NCBI GenBank assembly: GCA_017503065.1
Contig: JAFVTT010000005.1
Location: 1 to 64,000, forward strand
Origin: Bacteroidaceae bacterium
Lineage (GTDB): Bacteria > Bacteroidota > Bacteroidia > Bacteroidales > Bacteroidaceae
DNA length: 64,000 bases
Direction: 5' to 3'
Shown: piece after piece, positions 16,331 to 24,595 of the stretch
Layout: each line of letters starts with the position of its first letter
How positions within the stretch are numbered: position 1 is the stretch's first letter
Notes under the pieces: generated by a model
Databases searched by the model: none
Seen by the model: the letters and a program-made list of their open reading frames with translations, nothing else
What the model was told of the DNA's origin: nothing
Program-made: the position numbers and the translations under genes

Positions 16331-18247
16331 TTACTGTCTTGTCACGTCCTTCACTCCCTTCACGGTTTTCAGTTTCTTGATAAGTTGTTGCAGGCGGCTG
16401 GTGTCGTCCACCATTACGGTAAGGTTGCCGAAGAATATGCCGTCGTTGGAATCTATGCTTATGCTTCTCAGCAGGATTCTTTCCTCCTTGCTGATGATGC
16501 TGGTAATGTTGTTCACTATACCGATGTCGTCATTGCCCACAACCCTCAGAGTGATGGGATACTGCTGTCCGCCCTTTCCGGCCCATTCCGCCTTCACTAT
16601 GCGGTAGCCGAAGCGGTCCCTGAGTTGATTGGCATTGGGGCAGTCCGTGCGGTGTATCTTGATGCCGCCACCGCTGGTTACGAAGCCGAACACCTCGTCG
16701 CCATATACAGGCTGACAGCACTTTGCCATCTGGAAATCAATGCCTTTAAGGCTGCGGTCTATGATGAGTACGTCATCCTTACTCTTCTCTGCATCTGTAT
16801 TCACAGGTTCTGCCAGGACAAACTCCTTGGCGCTGGTGTGCTCTGTGGAGGTCCTGTTTTCCGAGGGGTTCAGGCGGCCGGCATAGTCTTCCAGAACGTC
16901 GTTTATATCAAGTTCCTCTGTTGCCAGGGCGGCATAGAAGTCCGTCACCATTTTGTAGCCGAAGCCCGTGATGGTGTGCATCAGAGTGGGCTCGTCGAAG
17001 TCCAGTTTGCGGTTCTTCATCTTGCGCTCCAGAACCTCCTTGGCCATCAGCGCCTGACGGAACTGCATTTCCTTCAGACTTTGGCGTATCCTGGCCTTTG
17101 TTCTTGTGGAGGTGGCAATGTTCAGCCAGTCCTGTTTCGGAGTCTGGTTGTTGCTGGTCATTATCTCCACCTGGTCGCCGCTATGCAGTACCTGTTTTAT
17201 GGGCACCTGCCTGCCGGCTATTCGTGCACCGGTGCACCGGTTGCCCAGTCCCGAGTGTATATGGTATGCGAAGTCCAGCACGGTGGAGCCAGCCTGCAGT
17301 TTGAACAGGTCACCCTTGGGGGTGAACACGAAGATACCGTCCTCCTTGGCCTCCTTCACACCCTTGTATCTCCAGTGTGCGGCCAGTCCGTGCTCGGCAA
17401 TGTCGTCCATGCGTTCGGTGCGTATCTGCACCTCCACCCATTTCTCTTCAGGTCCCAGCACGGTGATATGCAAGGATTCGTATCCGTTGTCCTTCGGCAC
17501 GGAAAGCCAGTCGCGCATACGTTTTGGGTTGGACTGGTACATGTCCGTGATTATGGAGAACACCTGCCAGCAGTCCTGTTTCTCCTTGTTCCGGGGAGAG
17601 TCCAGGATGATGCGGATGGCAAACAGGTCGTACACTCCGTCCACGCCCACATGCTGCTTCTTCATCTTCTGCCAGATGCTGTGTATGCTCTTGGTCCTGC
17701 CTTTCATGTGGAACTTCAGGCCAGCTTCCGTCAGTTTCTTTTCTATAGGCCCTATGAAGCGTGCCACGTACTGGTCTCTGGACTTTTTGGTTTCGTTCAG
17801 TTTCTCCTTTATGTGGTAGTAGGCTTTGTGTTCGAGGTACTTCAGCGAGAGGTCTTCCAGTTCGGATTTCAGTTTGTACAGACCCAACTGGTGTGCTATC
17901 TGTGCCCACAGGACACCGGCCTCGCGGCTCTCCTTCTGTTTCAGTTCGCCATTTTCCACGTCCTTAATGTTGCGCATCAGAGCCACGTGGAAGGCAATGA
18001 ACATCATCACCACCTTCATGTCGGCCACTTCGGACATGATGAGGGCGCGCAGATTCTCGTTCTCCACGCTTGCCGACTTTTCCTTCAGCATCTCCACTTT
18101 CCGCACGGCGGAGACAAAGCTGCTGCCTTCGTCCGAAAGCAGTTTGTAAATGTCCTCCGTTTCTCCGGTCTCTTCCTTCAATATTTCCGATGTCTGCCGG
18201 GCTATTTGGACAGGGTCCAAGCCAAAGACTTCACATAATTGCAACAT
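16331..18247 (-). CDS. RelA/SpoT family (p)ppGpp synthetase with degenerate hydrolase domain
   Basis: Protein of 638 residues from the ATG at 18247. I preferred this start to an in-frame ATG at 18301 because a TACTTTTG promoter box (18268-18275) lies between them. Residues ~1-160 correspond to the HD hydrolase domain, but the expected HDxxED and final ND-type residues are absent (EVADMKVVMMFIAFHVALM instead). The synthetase domain follows (GRTKSIHSIWQKMKKQ, YDLFAIRIIL, PKDNGYESLHITV, VQIRTERMDDIAEHGLAAHW). TGS (FKLQAGSTVLDFAYHIHSGLG) and a C-terminal ACT domain come after. It probably makes but does not degrade (p)ppGpp. A second, bifunctional homolog would be expected elsewhere in the genome. 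Confidence 0.92.
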   Translation of the reverse strand: MLQLCEVFGLDPVQIARQTSEILKEETGETEDIYKLLSDEGSSFVSAVRKVEMLKEKSASVENENLRALIMSEVADMKVVMMFIAFHVALMRNIKDVENGELKQKESREAGVLWAQIAHQLGLYKLKSELEDLSLKYLEHKAYYHIKEKLNETKKSRDQYVARFIGPIEKKLTEAGLKFHMKGRTKSIHSIWQKMKKQHVGVDGVYDLFAIRIILDSPRNKEKQDCWQVFSIITDMYQSNPKRMRDWLSVPKDNGYESLHITVLGPEEKWVEVQIRTERMDDIAEHGLAAHWRYKGVKEAKEDGIFVFTPKGDLFKLQAGSTVLDFAYHIHSGLGNRCTGARIAGRQVPIKQVLHSGDQVEIMTSNNQTPKQDWLNIATSTRTKARIRQSLKEMQFRQALMAKEVLERKMKNRKLDFDEPTLMHTITGFGYKMVTDFYAALATEELDINDVLEDYAGRLNPSENRTSTEHTSAKEFVLAEPVNTDAEKSKDDVLIIDRSLKGIDFQMAKCCQPVYGDEVFGFVTSGGGIKIHRTDCPNANQLRDRFGYRIVKAEWAGKGGQQYPITLRVVGNDDIGIVNNITSIISKEERILLRSISIDSNDGIFFGNLTVMVDDTSRLQQLIKKLKTVKGVKDVTRQ

Positions 18248-18267
18248 AGGCTCCTCTATTTCGAATA

Positions 18268-18275
18268 CAAAAGTA
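18268..18275 (-). promoter_or_regulatory. -7 promoter element of the relA-type gene
   Basis: TACTTTTG on the minus strand, 20 bases upstream of the chosen ATG, which argues for translation starting at 18247. Confidence 0.55.
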
Positions 18276-18318
18276 CAAAAAAATGGGGAAAAGACATTCA
18301 TATATTATAAATAATGTG

Positions 18319-18326
18319 TATATTTG
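18319..18326 (+). promoter_or_regulatory. -7 promoter element of the DUF4301 gene
   Basis: TATATTTG, 26 bases before the ATG at 18353. The -33 position is AT-rich without a clear TTG. Confidence 0.55.
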
Positions 18327-18352
18327 CGTTGAAAACCATTAAACCCAATACT

Positions 18353-19870
18353 ATGTTAACAGAACAAGAACGTCAGCAGATTGCCAAGAAAGGCATCAGT
18401 GAAGAACAGCTGCAAGAGCAGCTCAAGAGTTTTGAGAAGGGCTTCCCCTTCCTCCGCCTGCAAGCAGCGGCAAGTACATCCAACGGTATCATTGCTCCCA
18501 CTGCCGAGGAGCAGGAAGCATACGTAAACACCTGGAACAGATACAAGCAGGAAGGTCATCACATCACCAAGTTCGTTCCCGCATCCGGTGCTGCCAGCCG
18601 TATGTTCAAGGCTATGTTCGAGTTCGTGGATGCAGAGTATGATGTACCCACCACCGACTTTGAGAAGAAGTTCTTCCAGGATATAGAGAAGTTCGCATTC
18701 TACCAGGCACTGGACGATGCTTGCAACGTTATCGAAGGCAAGGGCATCAAGGCTCTGATGGAGGAGGGCAACTACAAGGCTGTTGCCGCCGCCATGTTGG
18801 ATGCCGACGGTCTCAACTACGGACAGTTGCCCAAGGGCCTGCTTCAGTTCCATTCCTACGATGACTGTGCCCGCACTCCCCTTGAGGAGCACCTTGTGGA
18901 GGCAGCCCTCTATGCCAGCAGCCAGGGCGAGGCAGACGTACACTTCACCGTAAGCACAGAGCACCGCGAACTCTTCGAGGCACTGGTTCAGGAGAAGGTG
19001 GCAGAGTACGAGAAACAGTATGGTGTCCATTTCAATGTAAGCTTCAGCGAGCAGAAGCCCAGCACCGACACCGTTGCCGCCAATATGGACAACACCCCAT
19101 TCCGTAATGATGATGGCACCTTGCTGTTCCGTCCCGGCGGTCATGGCGCTCTTATCCAGAACCTCAACGATCTGGAGAGCGATGTGGTGTTCGTGAAGAA
19201 TATCGACAATGTTGTTCCCGACCGCCTCAAGGACGACACCACCCAGTGGAAGCAGGTTCTGGCTGGTATCCTCATAGACGCACAGATCCAGACCTTTGCT
19301 TACCTGCGTCTTTTGGACAGCGGTGACTACAATCACGACGATATCGAGAACATGATCCGCTTCCTGCGTCACACCCTCTGCACCGACCGTGCCGACATCA
19401 AGGAGATGGAGGATGCCGAACTCGTTTGCTATCTGCGCGAGAAACTCAACCGTCCCATCCGTGTCTGCGGCGTGGTGAAGAACGTAGGCGAGCCCGGCGG
19501 TGGTCCCTTCCTGGCATACAACCCCGACGGAAGCGTATCCCTGCAGATTCTGGAAAGCAGCCAGATAGACACCAACAATCCCGAGTACATGCGCATGTTC
19601 ACTGAAGGCACGCACTTCAACCCCGTGGACCTCGTTTGCGGCATCCGCGACTACAAGGGCAACAAGTTCGACCTGCCCAAGTATGTTGACCCTGCAACTG
19701 GTTTCATCTCTTTCAAGAGCAAGTCTGGCCGCGAACTCAAGGCACTGGAACTTCCCGGACTGTGGAATGGTGCCATGAGCAACTGGAACACACTGATGGT
19801 AGAGGTGCCCCTGTCCACCTTCAACCCTGTAAAGACTGTCAACGACCTATTGCGCGAGCAACATCAGTAA
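18353..19870 (+). CDS. DUF4301 family protein
   Basis: Cytoplasmic protein of 505 residues from the ATG at 18353; an ATG at 18314 lies upstream of the promoter box. It opens MLTEQERQQIAKKGISEEQLQEQLKSF and contains FVPASGAASRMFK near residue 75, a glycine-rich stretch that recalls nucleotidyltransferase loops, and RPGGHGALI near 260. I recognise it as the Bacteroidetes DUF4301 family; its biochemical role is unknown to me. It uses strongly biased codons, suggesting good expression. It is a single-gene unit closed by a strong terminator. Confidence 0.85.
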   Translation: MLTEQERQQIAKKGISEEQLQEQLKSFEKGFPFLRLQAAASTSNGIIAPTAEEQEAYVNTWNRYKQEGHHITKFVPASGAASRMFKAMFEFVDAEYDVPTTDFEKKFFQDIEKFAFYQALDDACNVIEGKGIKALMEEGNYKAVAAAMLDADGLNYGQLPKGLLQFHSYDDCARTPLEEHLVEAALYASSQGEADVHFTVSTEHRELFEALVQEKVAEYEKQYGVHFNVSFSEQKPSTDTVAANMDNTPFRNDDGTLLFRPGGHGALIQNLNDLESDVVFVKNIDNVVPDRLKDDTTQWKQVLAGILIDAQIQTFAYLRLLDSGDYNHDDIENMIRFLRHTLCTDRADIKEMEDAELVCYLREKLNRPIRVCGVVKNVGEPGGGPFLAYNPDGSVSLQILESSQIDTNNPEYMRMFTEGTHFNPVDLVCGIRDYKGNKFDLPKYVDPATGFISFKSKSGRELKALELPGLWNGAMSNWNTLMVEVPLSTFNPVKTVNDLLREQHQ

Positions 19871-19971
19871 TAGCGAAGAAAATGATTAGTCAACAGAACT
19901 CCGTGCTCACTTATGACATCCCTCTTTGCACGGCTCTTCTGATGCCTAATCACCCAGGGAGGGTTTTTCTG

Positions 19972-20000
19972 GCATCCGCCGATTGGCGGATGCTTTTTTT
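19972..20000 (+). terminator. Rho-independent terminator of the DUF4301 gene
   Basis: A 9-bp perfect stem GCATCCGCC (19972-19980)/GGCGGATGC (19985-19993) with loop GATT, followed by seven T. Confidence 0.92.
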
Positions 20001-20173
20001 GTCCAATAAGAGATTTTTAGAGTAAAATCATCCTACTTTTTGTCCACCCTGCCGAAATATCCGCTGACCCACAAAAAGTGTCCACCCTGCCTGTCCACCA
20101 TATATAGATATATAGAAGAAAGAAGTCGGAGATAAACTCTTTAATTGGCGTTTATCTCCGACTTTATGTTTGA
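20001..20173. repeat. Intergenic region with two GTCCACCCTGCC repeats and the tRNA-Cys terminator
   Basis: TTTTTGTCCACCCTGCCG at 20037-20054 and GTGTCCACCCTGCC at about 20079-20092, then another GTCCACC. The same string occurs at 6481-6497. No gene is seen. Confidence 0.6.
20123..20164 (-). terminator. Terminator hairpin of tRNA-Cys
   Basis: A perfect 15-bp stem, AAGTCGGAGATAAAC (20123-20137)/GTTTATCTCCGACTT (20150-20164), with a 12-base loop, 9 bases beyond the tRNA 3' end. On the minus strand a TTCTTTCTTC run follows. Confidence 0.75.
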
Positions 20174-20244
20174 GGTGCCTGGCGGATTCGAACCGCCGTA
20201 GACGGTTTTGCAGACCGTAGACTAAGCCACTCATCCAAGGCACC
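20174..20244 (-). tRNA. tRNA-Cys (GCA)
   Basis: On the minus strand the sequence folds as a cloverleaf: acceptor GGTGCCT/AGGCACC, anticodon arm with loop CTGCAAA (anticodon GCA), T arm with GGTTCGAATCC. The gene is 71 bases and CCA is not encoded. TACCTTTG promoter box at 20263-20270. Confidence 0.95.
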
Positions 20245-20262
20245 TTGTTTTGTTTCCGCTTG

Positions 20263-20270
20263 CAAAGGTA
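20263..20270 (-). promoter_or_regulatory. -7 promoter element of tRNA-Cys
   Basis: TACCTTTG on the minus strand, 18 bases upstream of the tRNA 5' end. Confidence 0.65.
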
Positions 20271-20453
20271 CAACATTTGTGTGTATTGACCAAATGTTTT
20301 GGGAGAAAAATTCCAATAGTGTTCTAAATAATCTTCAAAAAGATGATGAAAGGTGTTGTTGTTTAGGTTAAGAATGATTACTTGTGGATTAACTGGGGTT
20401 ATTATCGGACAGGAGAAACCTTCTTGTTAGCAACATTGCGAGGATTTTTTGCA

Positions 20454-23400
20454 TTACAATGTTATAGCGCTAATGTTCTCCAGTGTGGTGAGTGCTGTCC
20501 GTACGTTGCCCACGCGGGCTATGTTGAGGAACTTGTGGCCGTTGCGCTCGGAGAGTTGGCAGTTGGCGGCGTTGATGGTGTAGTATGCCACTATCTGGCC
20601 GAAGGCATGGCCCTGGTAATAGGGACTTTGCTCGGATTGGACGAAGTAGAGGCGCATCTGGCCGTTCTTCAGCACCAGGCGCTCGGCACCCAGTTGTTTG
20701 CCAAGGCGGCGCAGGCGTACGAGGTTGCACAGGTCCTCGGCTTCCTTGGGCAGGGGGCCGAAGCGGTCCTTCAATCTGGTGCAGAAAGCCTCTATCTGGT
20801 GGTCCTGCTCCATCTGGTCGAGTTCGCGGTAGAGGAGCATGCGCTCGCTGCTGGTGGGCACGTAGGTTTCGGGCAGGTGTGCCGGCAGGTCGGTCTCCAA
20901 CTGGCATTCGTCCACGAAGTCCGTGGCCTGTGCCTCGCTTGCCACTTTGTTGGCTTCCTCGGCATAGAGGTCCTGGAACTCCTCGTTTCTTAGTTCCTTC
21001 ACCGCCTCGGAGAGAATCTTCTGGTAGGTCTCGTAGCCCAGGTCGGCAATGAAGCCGCTCTGTTCCGCTCCAAGCAGGTTTCCCGCCCCTCGGATGTCCA
21101 GGTCCTGCATGGCTATGTGTATGCCGCTTCCCAGGTCGGAGAAGGTTTCTATGGCCTGCAGGCGTCGGCGTGCCTCGGGGTTCAGGCCTGAGAACGGAGG
21201 TGCCAGCAGATAGCAGAATGCCTTGCGGTTGCTTCGTCCCACACGTCCTCGCATCTGGTGCAGGTCGGACAGGCCGAAGTTCTGTGCCGAGCATACGATG
21301 ATGGTGTTGGCGTTGGGTATGTCTATGCCGCTCTCTATGATGGTGGTGGAGATGAGCACGTCGTAGTCGTGGTTCACGAAGCCCAGGATAATCTCCTCCA
21401 GTTTCTCGGGCGACATCTGTCCGTGTCCTGTCACCACTCTGGCGTCGGGAACGTACTTGCGCACTATGCTTTCCAGTTCGGGCAGGGAGGATATGCGGTT
21501 GGACACGATGTAGGCCTGTCCGTTTCGGCTCATCTCGAAACTTACCGCCTCGGCAATGACGTCGGCCGAGAAGCAGCACACCTGTGTCTGTATGGGATAG
21601 CGGTTGGGTGGGGGAGTCTGTATGACGCTCAGGTCGCGTGCCCCCATGAGGGAGAACTGCAGGGTGCGAGGTATGGGTGTGGCGGTCAGTGTGAGCGTGT
21701 CCACGTTGGTCTTCATCTGGCGCAGTTTCTCCTTGGTGGAGACTCCGAACTTCTGCTCCTCGTCGATGATGAGCAGGCCCAGGTCCTGGAACTTCACGCT
21801 CTTGCCTATGAGCCGGTGCGTACCTATGATGATGTTTATCTTTCCGTCCTTCAAGTCGGCGAGCAGTTCCCTGGTGTCCTTTGCCGAGCGTGCACGTGAA
21901 AGATAATCCACCCTGACGGGCATGTCCTTCAGGCGTGAAGTGAAGGTGCGGTAGTGCTGGTATGCCAGCACCGTGGTGGGCACGAGCACGGCCACCTGCT
22001 TGCCGTCCGTGGCGGCCTTGAAGGCGGCGCGTATGGCCACTTCTGTCTTTCCGAAGCCCACGTCGCCGCACACCAGACGGTCCATCGGGCGCTGGCGCTC
22101 CATGTCGGCCTTCACCTCCTGTGTGGCCTTCAACTGGTCGGGAGTGTCCTCGTAGAGGAAGGACGCCTCGAGTTCCGTCTGCATGTATGTGTCGGGCGAG
22201 AACTGGAAACCCTTTTCCTGCCGGCGGCGGCTGTAGAGGCGTATCAGGTCGCGCGCTATGTCCTTTATCTTCTTCTTGGTGCGCTCCTTCAGGTTCTCCC
22301 ATGCGCGTCCGCCCAGTTTGTTCACCTTGGGCGGTGTGCCGTCCTGCCCCTTGTACTTCGACACCTTGTGCAGGGCATGTATGGAAACGTAGATGACGCC
22401 TCCGCCATCGTAGTTTATGCGTATCTTCTCCACCATGCGCTCGCCCTCGGGTATGGTGATGAGTCCGCCGAAGCGCCCCACGCCATGGTCTATGTGCACC
22501 ACGTAGTCGCCCAGTTGGAACTGCTGTATCTCTTTCAGCGTCAGCGCCATCTTGCCCCTTCGGGCATGCTCCGAGCGCAGGTTGTATTTGTGGAAGCGGT
22601 CGAATATCTGATGGTCGGTGAAGAGTACCAGGCGCCGGTCGTGGTCCACGAAACCCTCGTGCAGGGTCTTCTCCACGGGAGTGAAGCGTATGCCCAGTTG
22701 CATATCGTGGAAGATGCTCTCCAGGCGGTCCGTCTGCTTGGTGCTGTCCGCCAGGATGTATATGTCGTAGTCCTCGTGCTGGTAGCGCAGGAGTTCGCGT
22801 GTGAGCAGGTTGAAGTTCTTGTGGAAGATGGGCTGGGGGCTGATGCTGAACGACAGGTTGGCCTGTCCACTTGTGGCTGTGTCCAGCAGGATTGTGCGGA
22901 AGTCCAGCAGGCGGTGGCGGAATTTGTCAGGTTCCGTAAGCACGTGTTCGCGCACCAGGGCCGTGCCGCCGTCTGTCCCGTTGCTGCCCTCTTCCATCTC
23001 CACAATGCGTGCCGACAGGGAGAAGCCCTCCTGCCAGATGCGGTCCACCTCGTCGCAGAGGAAGGCGCGGTCGTGCATCACCAGGCGTGTGCTTTCGGGC
23101 AGGAAGTCCAGTATGCAGATGCGCCCGTCCCGGTCCTGTGCCAGTTCCGGCACTATGCGCACTTCCTTCAGTCGTTCCAGCGACAACTGGCTCTGCACGT
23201 CGAAGGTGCGTATGCTGTCTATCTCGTCGCCGAAGAAGTCTATGCGGAAAGGGTGCTCGTGCGAGAAACTGTACACGTCCACCAGCGAGCCGCGGACGGC
23301 AAACTGCCCCGGCTCGTAGACGTAGTCGGTACGGCGGAAGCCCTGCTCCATCAGTCCCTTCTGCAATTCCCTGATGTCCCGTGTATCTCCCACGGCCAGA

Positions 23401-23966
23401 CCTATGGTGTGGTCTTGCAGGTCCTGTTTGCTCACCACCAGTTCGGTCAGAGCCTCGGGGTAGGTGATGACAAAGAGGTGAGCGGTGAGCGGTTCCGTTT
23501 TCCGTTCATCAAGATTTCCGTTTTCCGTTTTGACTCCGTCGAATCTGCTTCCGCTCGGCAATTCAAACAAGTTTGATTGCTCTCGCTTACTCGCAGATTT
23601 CCGTTTTCCGTTCGTCAGTGCCGAGAGAGCATTCGTGCGCAGTATTTCGTTGCCAGCATCGCGCTGGCCGTACTTCACGGCACGGCGGAAACTGCTCGGC
23701 ATGAAGTACACCTGGTTTGTGCCCAGAATCTGTGTCATGTCGTGGTAGAAGTAACCCGCCTGCTCCTCATCGTCCATAATGAAAAGGTAGGGGCACGCAA
23801 GGACCTCGGGGCACTTCTCCGCCAGGGCGGAAAAGAACATGGGGGCAGAACTGGCCACAAGACCTCCAAGCCTTATCTCCCTCAATCCCTCGTCTGCCAG
23901 CAGGCGCCCCAAAGCCTTCACCTTGGGCGAGCGTCCTGTCAGGGCCTGAAGTTTCTGTATTTCCAT
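20454..23966 (-). CDS. mfd: Transcription-repair coupling factor Mfd, with a repeat-derived insertion
   Basis: Protein of 1170 residues that removes stalled RNA polymerase and recruits UvrA. Order of domains: UvrB-like D1 (residues 1-~330), the RNA polymerase interaction module starting LGDYVVHIDHGVGRFGG (~490), helicase motif I CGDVGFGKTEVAIRAAFKA (~645), DEEQ box LLIIDEEQKFG (~745), and a C-terminal TRCF domain. Between LRTNALSALTNG and LFVITYPEAL, roughly residues 115-165, lies about 45 residues (KRKSASKREQ... VKTENGNL...KTEPLTAH) that I would not expect in Mfd. The DNA for it (about 23476-23618) is made of dispersed repeats found in noncoding DNA. The frame stays open, so the protein is probably functional with a surface loop. 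Confidence 0.95.
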   Translation of the reverse strand: MEIQKLQALTGRSPKVKALGRLLADEGLREIRLGGLVASSAPMFFSALAEKCPEVLACPYLFIMDDEEQAGYFYHDMTQILGTNQVYFMPSSFRRAVKYGQRDAGNEILRTNALSALTNGKRKSASKREQSNLFELPSGSRFDGVKTENGNLDERKTEPLTAHLFVITYPEALTELVVSKQDLQDHTIGLAVGDTRDIRELQKGLMEQGFRRTDYVYEPGQFAVRGSLVDVYSFSHEHPFRIDFFGDEIDSIRTFDVQSQLSLERLKEVRIVPELAQDRDGRICILDFLPESTRLVMHDRAFLCDEVDRIWQEGFSLSARIVEMEEGSNGTDGGTALVREHVLTEPDKFRHRLLDFRTILLDTATSGQANLSFSISPQPIFHKNFNLLTRELLRYQHEDYDIYILADSTKQTDRLESIFHDMQLGIRFTPVEKTLHEGFVDHDRRLVLFTDHQIFDRFHKYNLRSEHARRGKMALTLKEIQQFQLGDYVVHIDHGVGRFGGLITIPEGERMVEKIRINYDGGGVIYVSIHALHKVSKYKGQDGTPPKVNKLGGRAWENLKERTKKKIKDIARDLIRLYSRRRQEKGFQFSPDTYMQTELEASFLYEDTPDQLKATQEVKADMERQRPMDRLVCGDVGFGKTEVAIRAAFKAATDGKQVAVLVPTTVLAYQHYRTFTSRLKDMPVRVDYLSRARSAKDTRELLADLKDGKINIIIGTHRLIGKSVKFQDLGLLIIDEEQKFGVSTKEKLRQMKTNVDTLTLTATPIPRTLQFSLMGARDLSVIQTPPPNRYPIQTQVCCFSADVIAEAVSFEMSRNGQAYIVSNRISSLPELESIVRKYVPDARVVTGHGQMSPEKLEEIILGFVNHDYDVLISTTIIESGIDIPNANTIIVCSAQNFGLSDLHQMRGRVGRSNRKAFCYLLAPPFSGLNPEARRRLQAIETFSDLGSGIHIAMQDLDIRGAGNLLGAEQSGFIADLGYETYQKILSEAVKELRNEEFQDLYAEEANKVASEAQATDFVDECQLETDLPAHLPETYVPTSSERMLLYRELDQMEQDHQIEAFCTRLKDRFGPLPKEAEDLCNLVRLRRLGKQLGAERLVLKNGQMRLYFVQSEQSPYYQGHAFGQIVAYYTINAANCQLSERNGHKFLNIARVGNVRTALTTLENISAITL
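23531..23612 (+). repeat. Dispersed promoter-like repeat inside mfd, copy 1
   Basis: This 82-base segment matches 50158-50239 at 70 of 82 positions by my alignment. Its 3' half (GCTCGG...AATTC...GTTTGAT...CTCGCTTACTCG) also resembles the pfp promoter region at 45910-45959. It is flanked by TTCCGTTTTCCGTT modules on both sides. Confidence 0.85.
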
Positions 23967-24001
23967 GCGGTTGTGATTCTGTCGGTTTGTATGTGCGCTT
24001 T

Positions 24002-24050
24002 AACCCAAATCGGTCATTAGCGCACAACTGTCTACTGAGCGATTTGGGTT
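24002..24050. repeat. AACCCAAATCG inverted repeat element, copy D
   Basis: AACCCAAATCG (24002-24012) is the reverse complement of CGATTTGGGTT (24040-24050). The interior contains TCATTAGCGCACAACTGTC, which also occurs with few changes in the element at 58062-58170. It sits between the mfd promoter box and the mfd start, so it would form the first part of the mRNA leader. Confidence 0.8.
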
Positions 24051-24057
24051 CAAGTGA

Positions 24058-24065
24058 CAAAATTA
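24058..24065 (-). promoter_or_regulatory. -7 promoter element of mfd
   Basis: TAATTTTG on the minus strand, directly upstream of the palindromic element. Confidence 0.5.
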
Positions 24066-24116
24066 CGAAAATATTTCATAAAGTATATCTACATATTGTG
24101 CATATTTGACCAGATG

Positions 24117-24159
24117 GCGCAGAAAAAGCCTGAGGCACGCTTTTCTGCGCACCTCAGGC
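24117..24159 (-). terminator. Nested inverted repeats, probable terminator of the RND operon
   Basis: Two interleaved stems: GCGCAGAAAA (24117-24126)/TTTTCTGCGC (24141-24150) and GCCTGAGG (24128-24135)/CCTCAGGC (24152-24159). On the minus strand the second stem is followed by CTTTTTC, fitting a terminator for the leftward RND operon. The interleaving would also allow an H-type pseudoknot or two alternative hairpins. Confidence 0.6.
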
Positions 24160-24297
24160 AAGGCGATGAACCGTGGTTTTCGGCAGGGGGAGAGTGGGCA
24201 TGCACTCCCCGAATAATGCTCAGGGTATTAAAGTAGTTGGTTATGGTTATAAAAAGTGTCTGGACAAGCAACAAACATATGAAACATGTGTTCATAA

Positions 24298-24385
24298 AAT
24301 TGTACTCAATGCTTAGTACAATTATACTTAATGTTTGGTACAATACTCCTAAACAATGAGTATAATGCTCCAAAATATTGAGTTT
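24298..24385. repeat. 22-bp tandem array, four units (array 1)
   Basis: Units of exactly 22 bases start at 24298, 24320, 24342 and 24364. Each starts with AAT and ends with GTAC, GTAC, GTAT or GTTT. The first unit, with the AATT that follows it, makes a perfect 9-bp hairpin AATTGTACT/AGTACAATT. Arrays with the same period but different sequence lie at 49421-49555 and 61891-62000. Confidence 0.8.
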
Positions 24386-24595
24386 ATTAATTATACAGTG
24401 TTCTTTTTGCTTTTATGACGCATTCTTAATGCTGTTGCATAGGCATGCCTTCATATTAATTCTCCAATATCACAATCCTCAAATCCTCTACCTGTTCACT
24501 CAAATTGATTGTGTGGTTCTTTTTACCTTGCTTACATCATATCTTACCAAAATAGACAGATAGTTGGCTGAATCTTTATGGTTTTAAGATAGTTG

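Larger units (their letters stand above)
23967..24595. other. Long intergenic region between mfd and the RND operon
   Basis: About 630 bases without a credible gene. From left to right it holds a palindromic AACCCAAATCG element (24002-24050), the mfd -7 box (24058-24065), a nested double hairpin (24117-24159), a GGGGAG/CTCCCC hairpin near 24190-24212, and a four-unit 22-bp array (24298-24385). AT content rises sharply from here on. Confidence 0.7.

Noticed and set aside
18248..18301. Longer N-terminus of the relA-type protein
   Set aside because: A promoter -7 box falls between the two ATGs, and the added residues do not resemble the family.
20470..22302. A long 610-codon frame overlapping mfd in another frame
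   Set aside because: It is arginine-, glycine- and proline-rich without domains, as expected for a shadow frame in GC-rich coding DNA; the mfd frame has all motifs.
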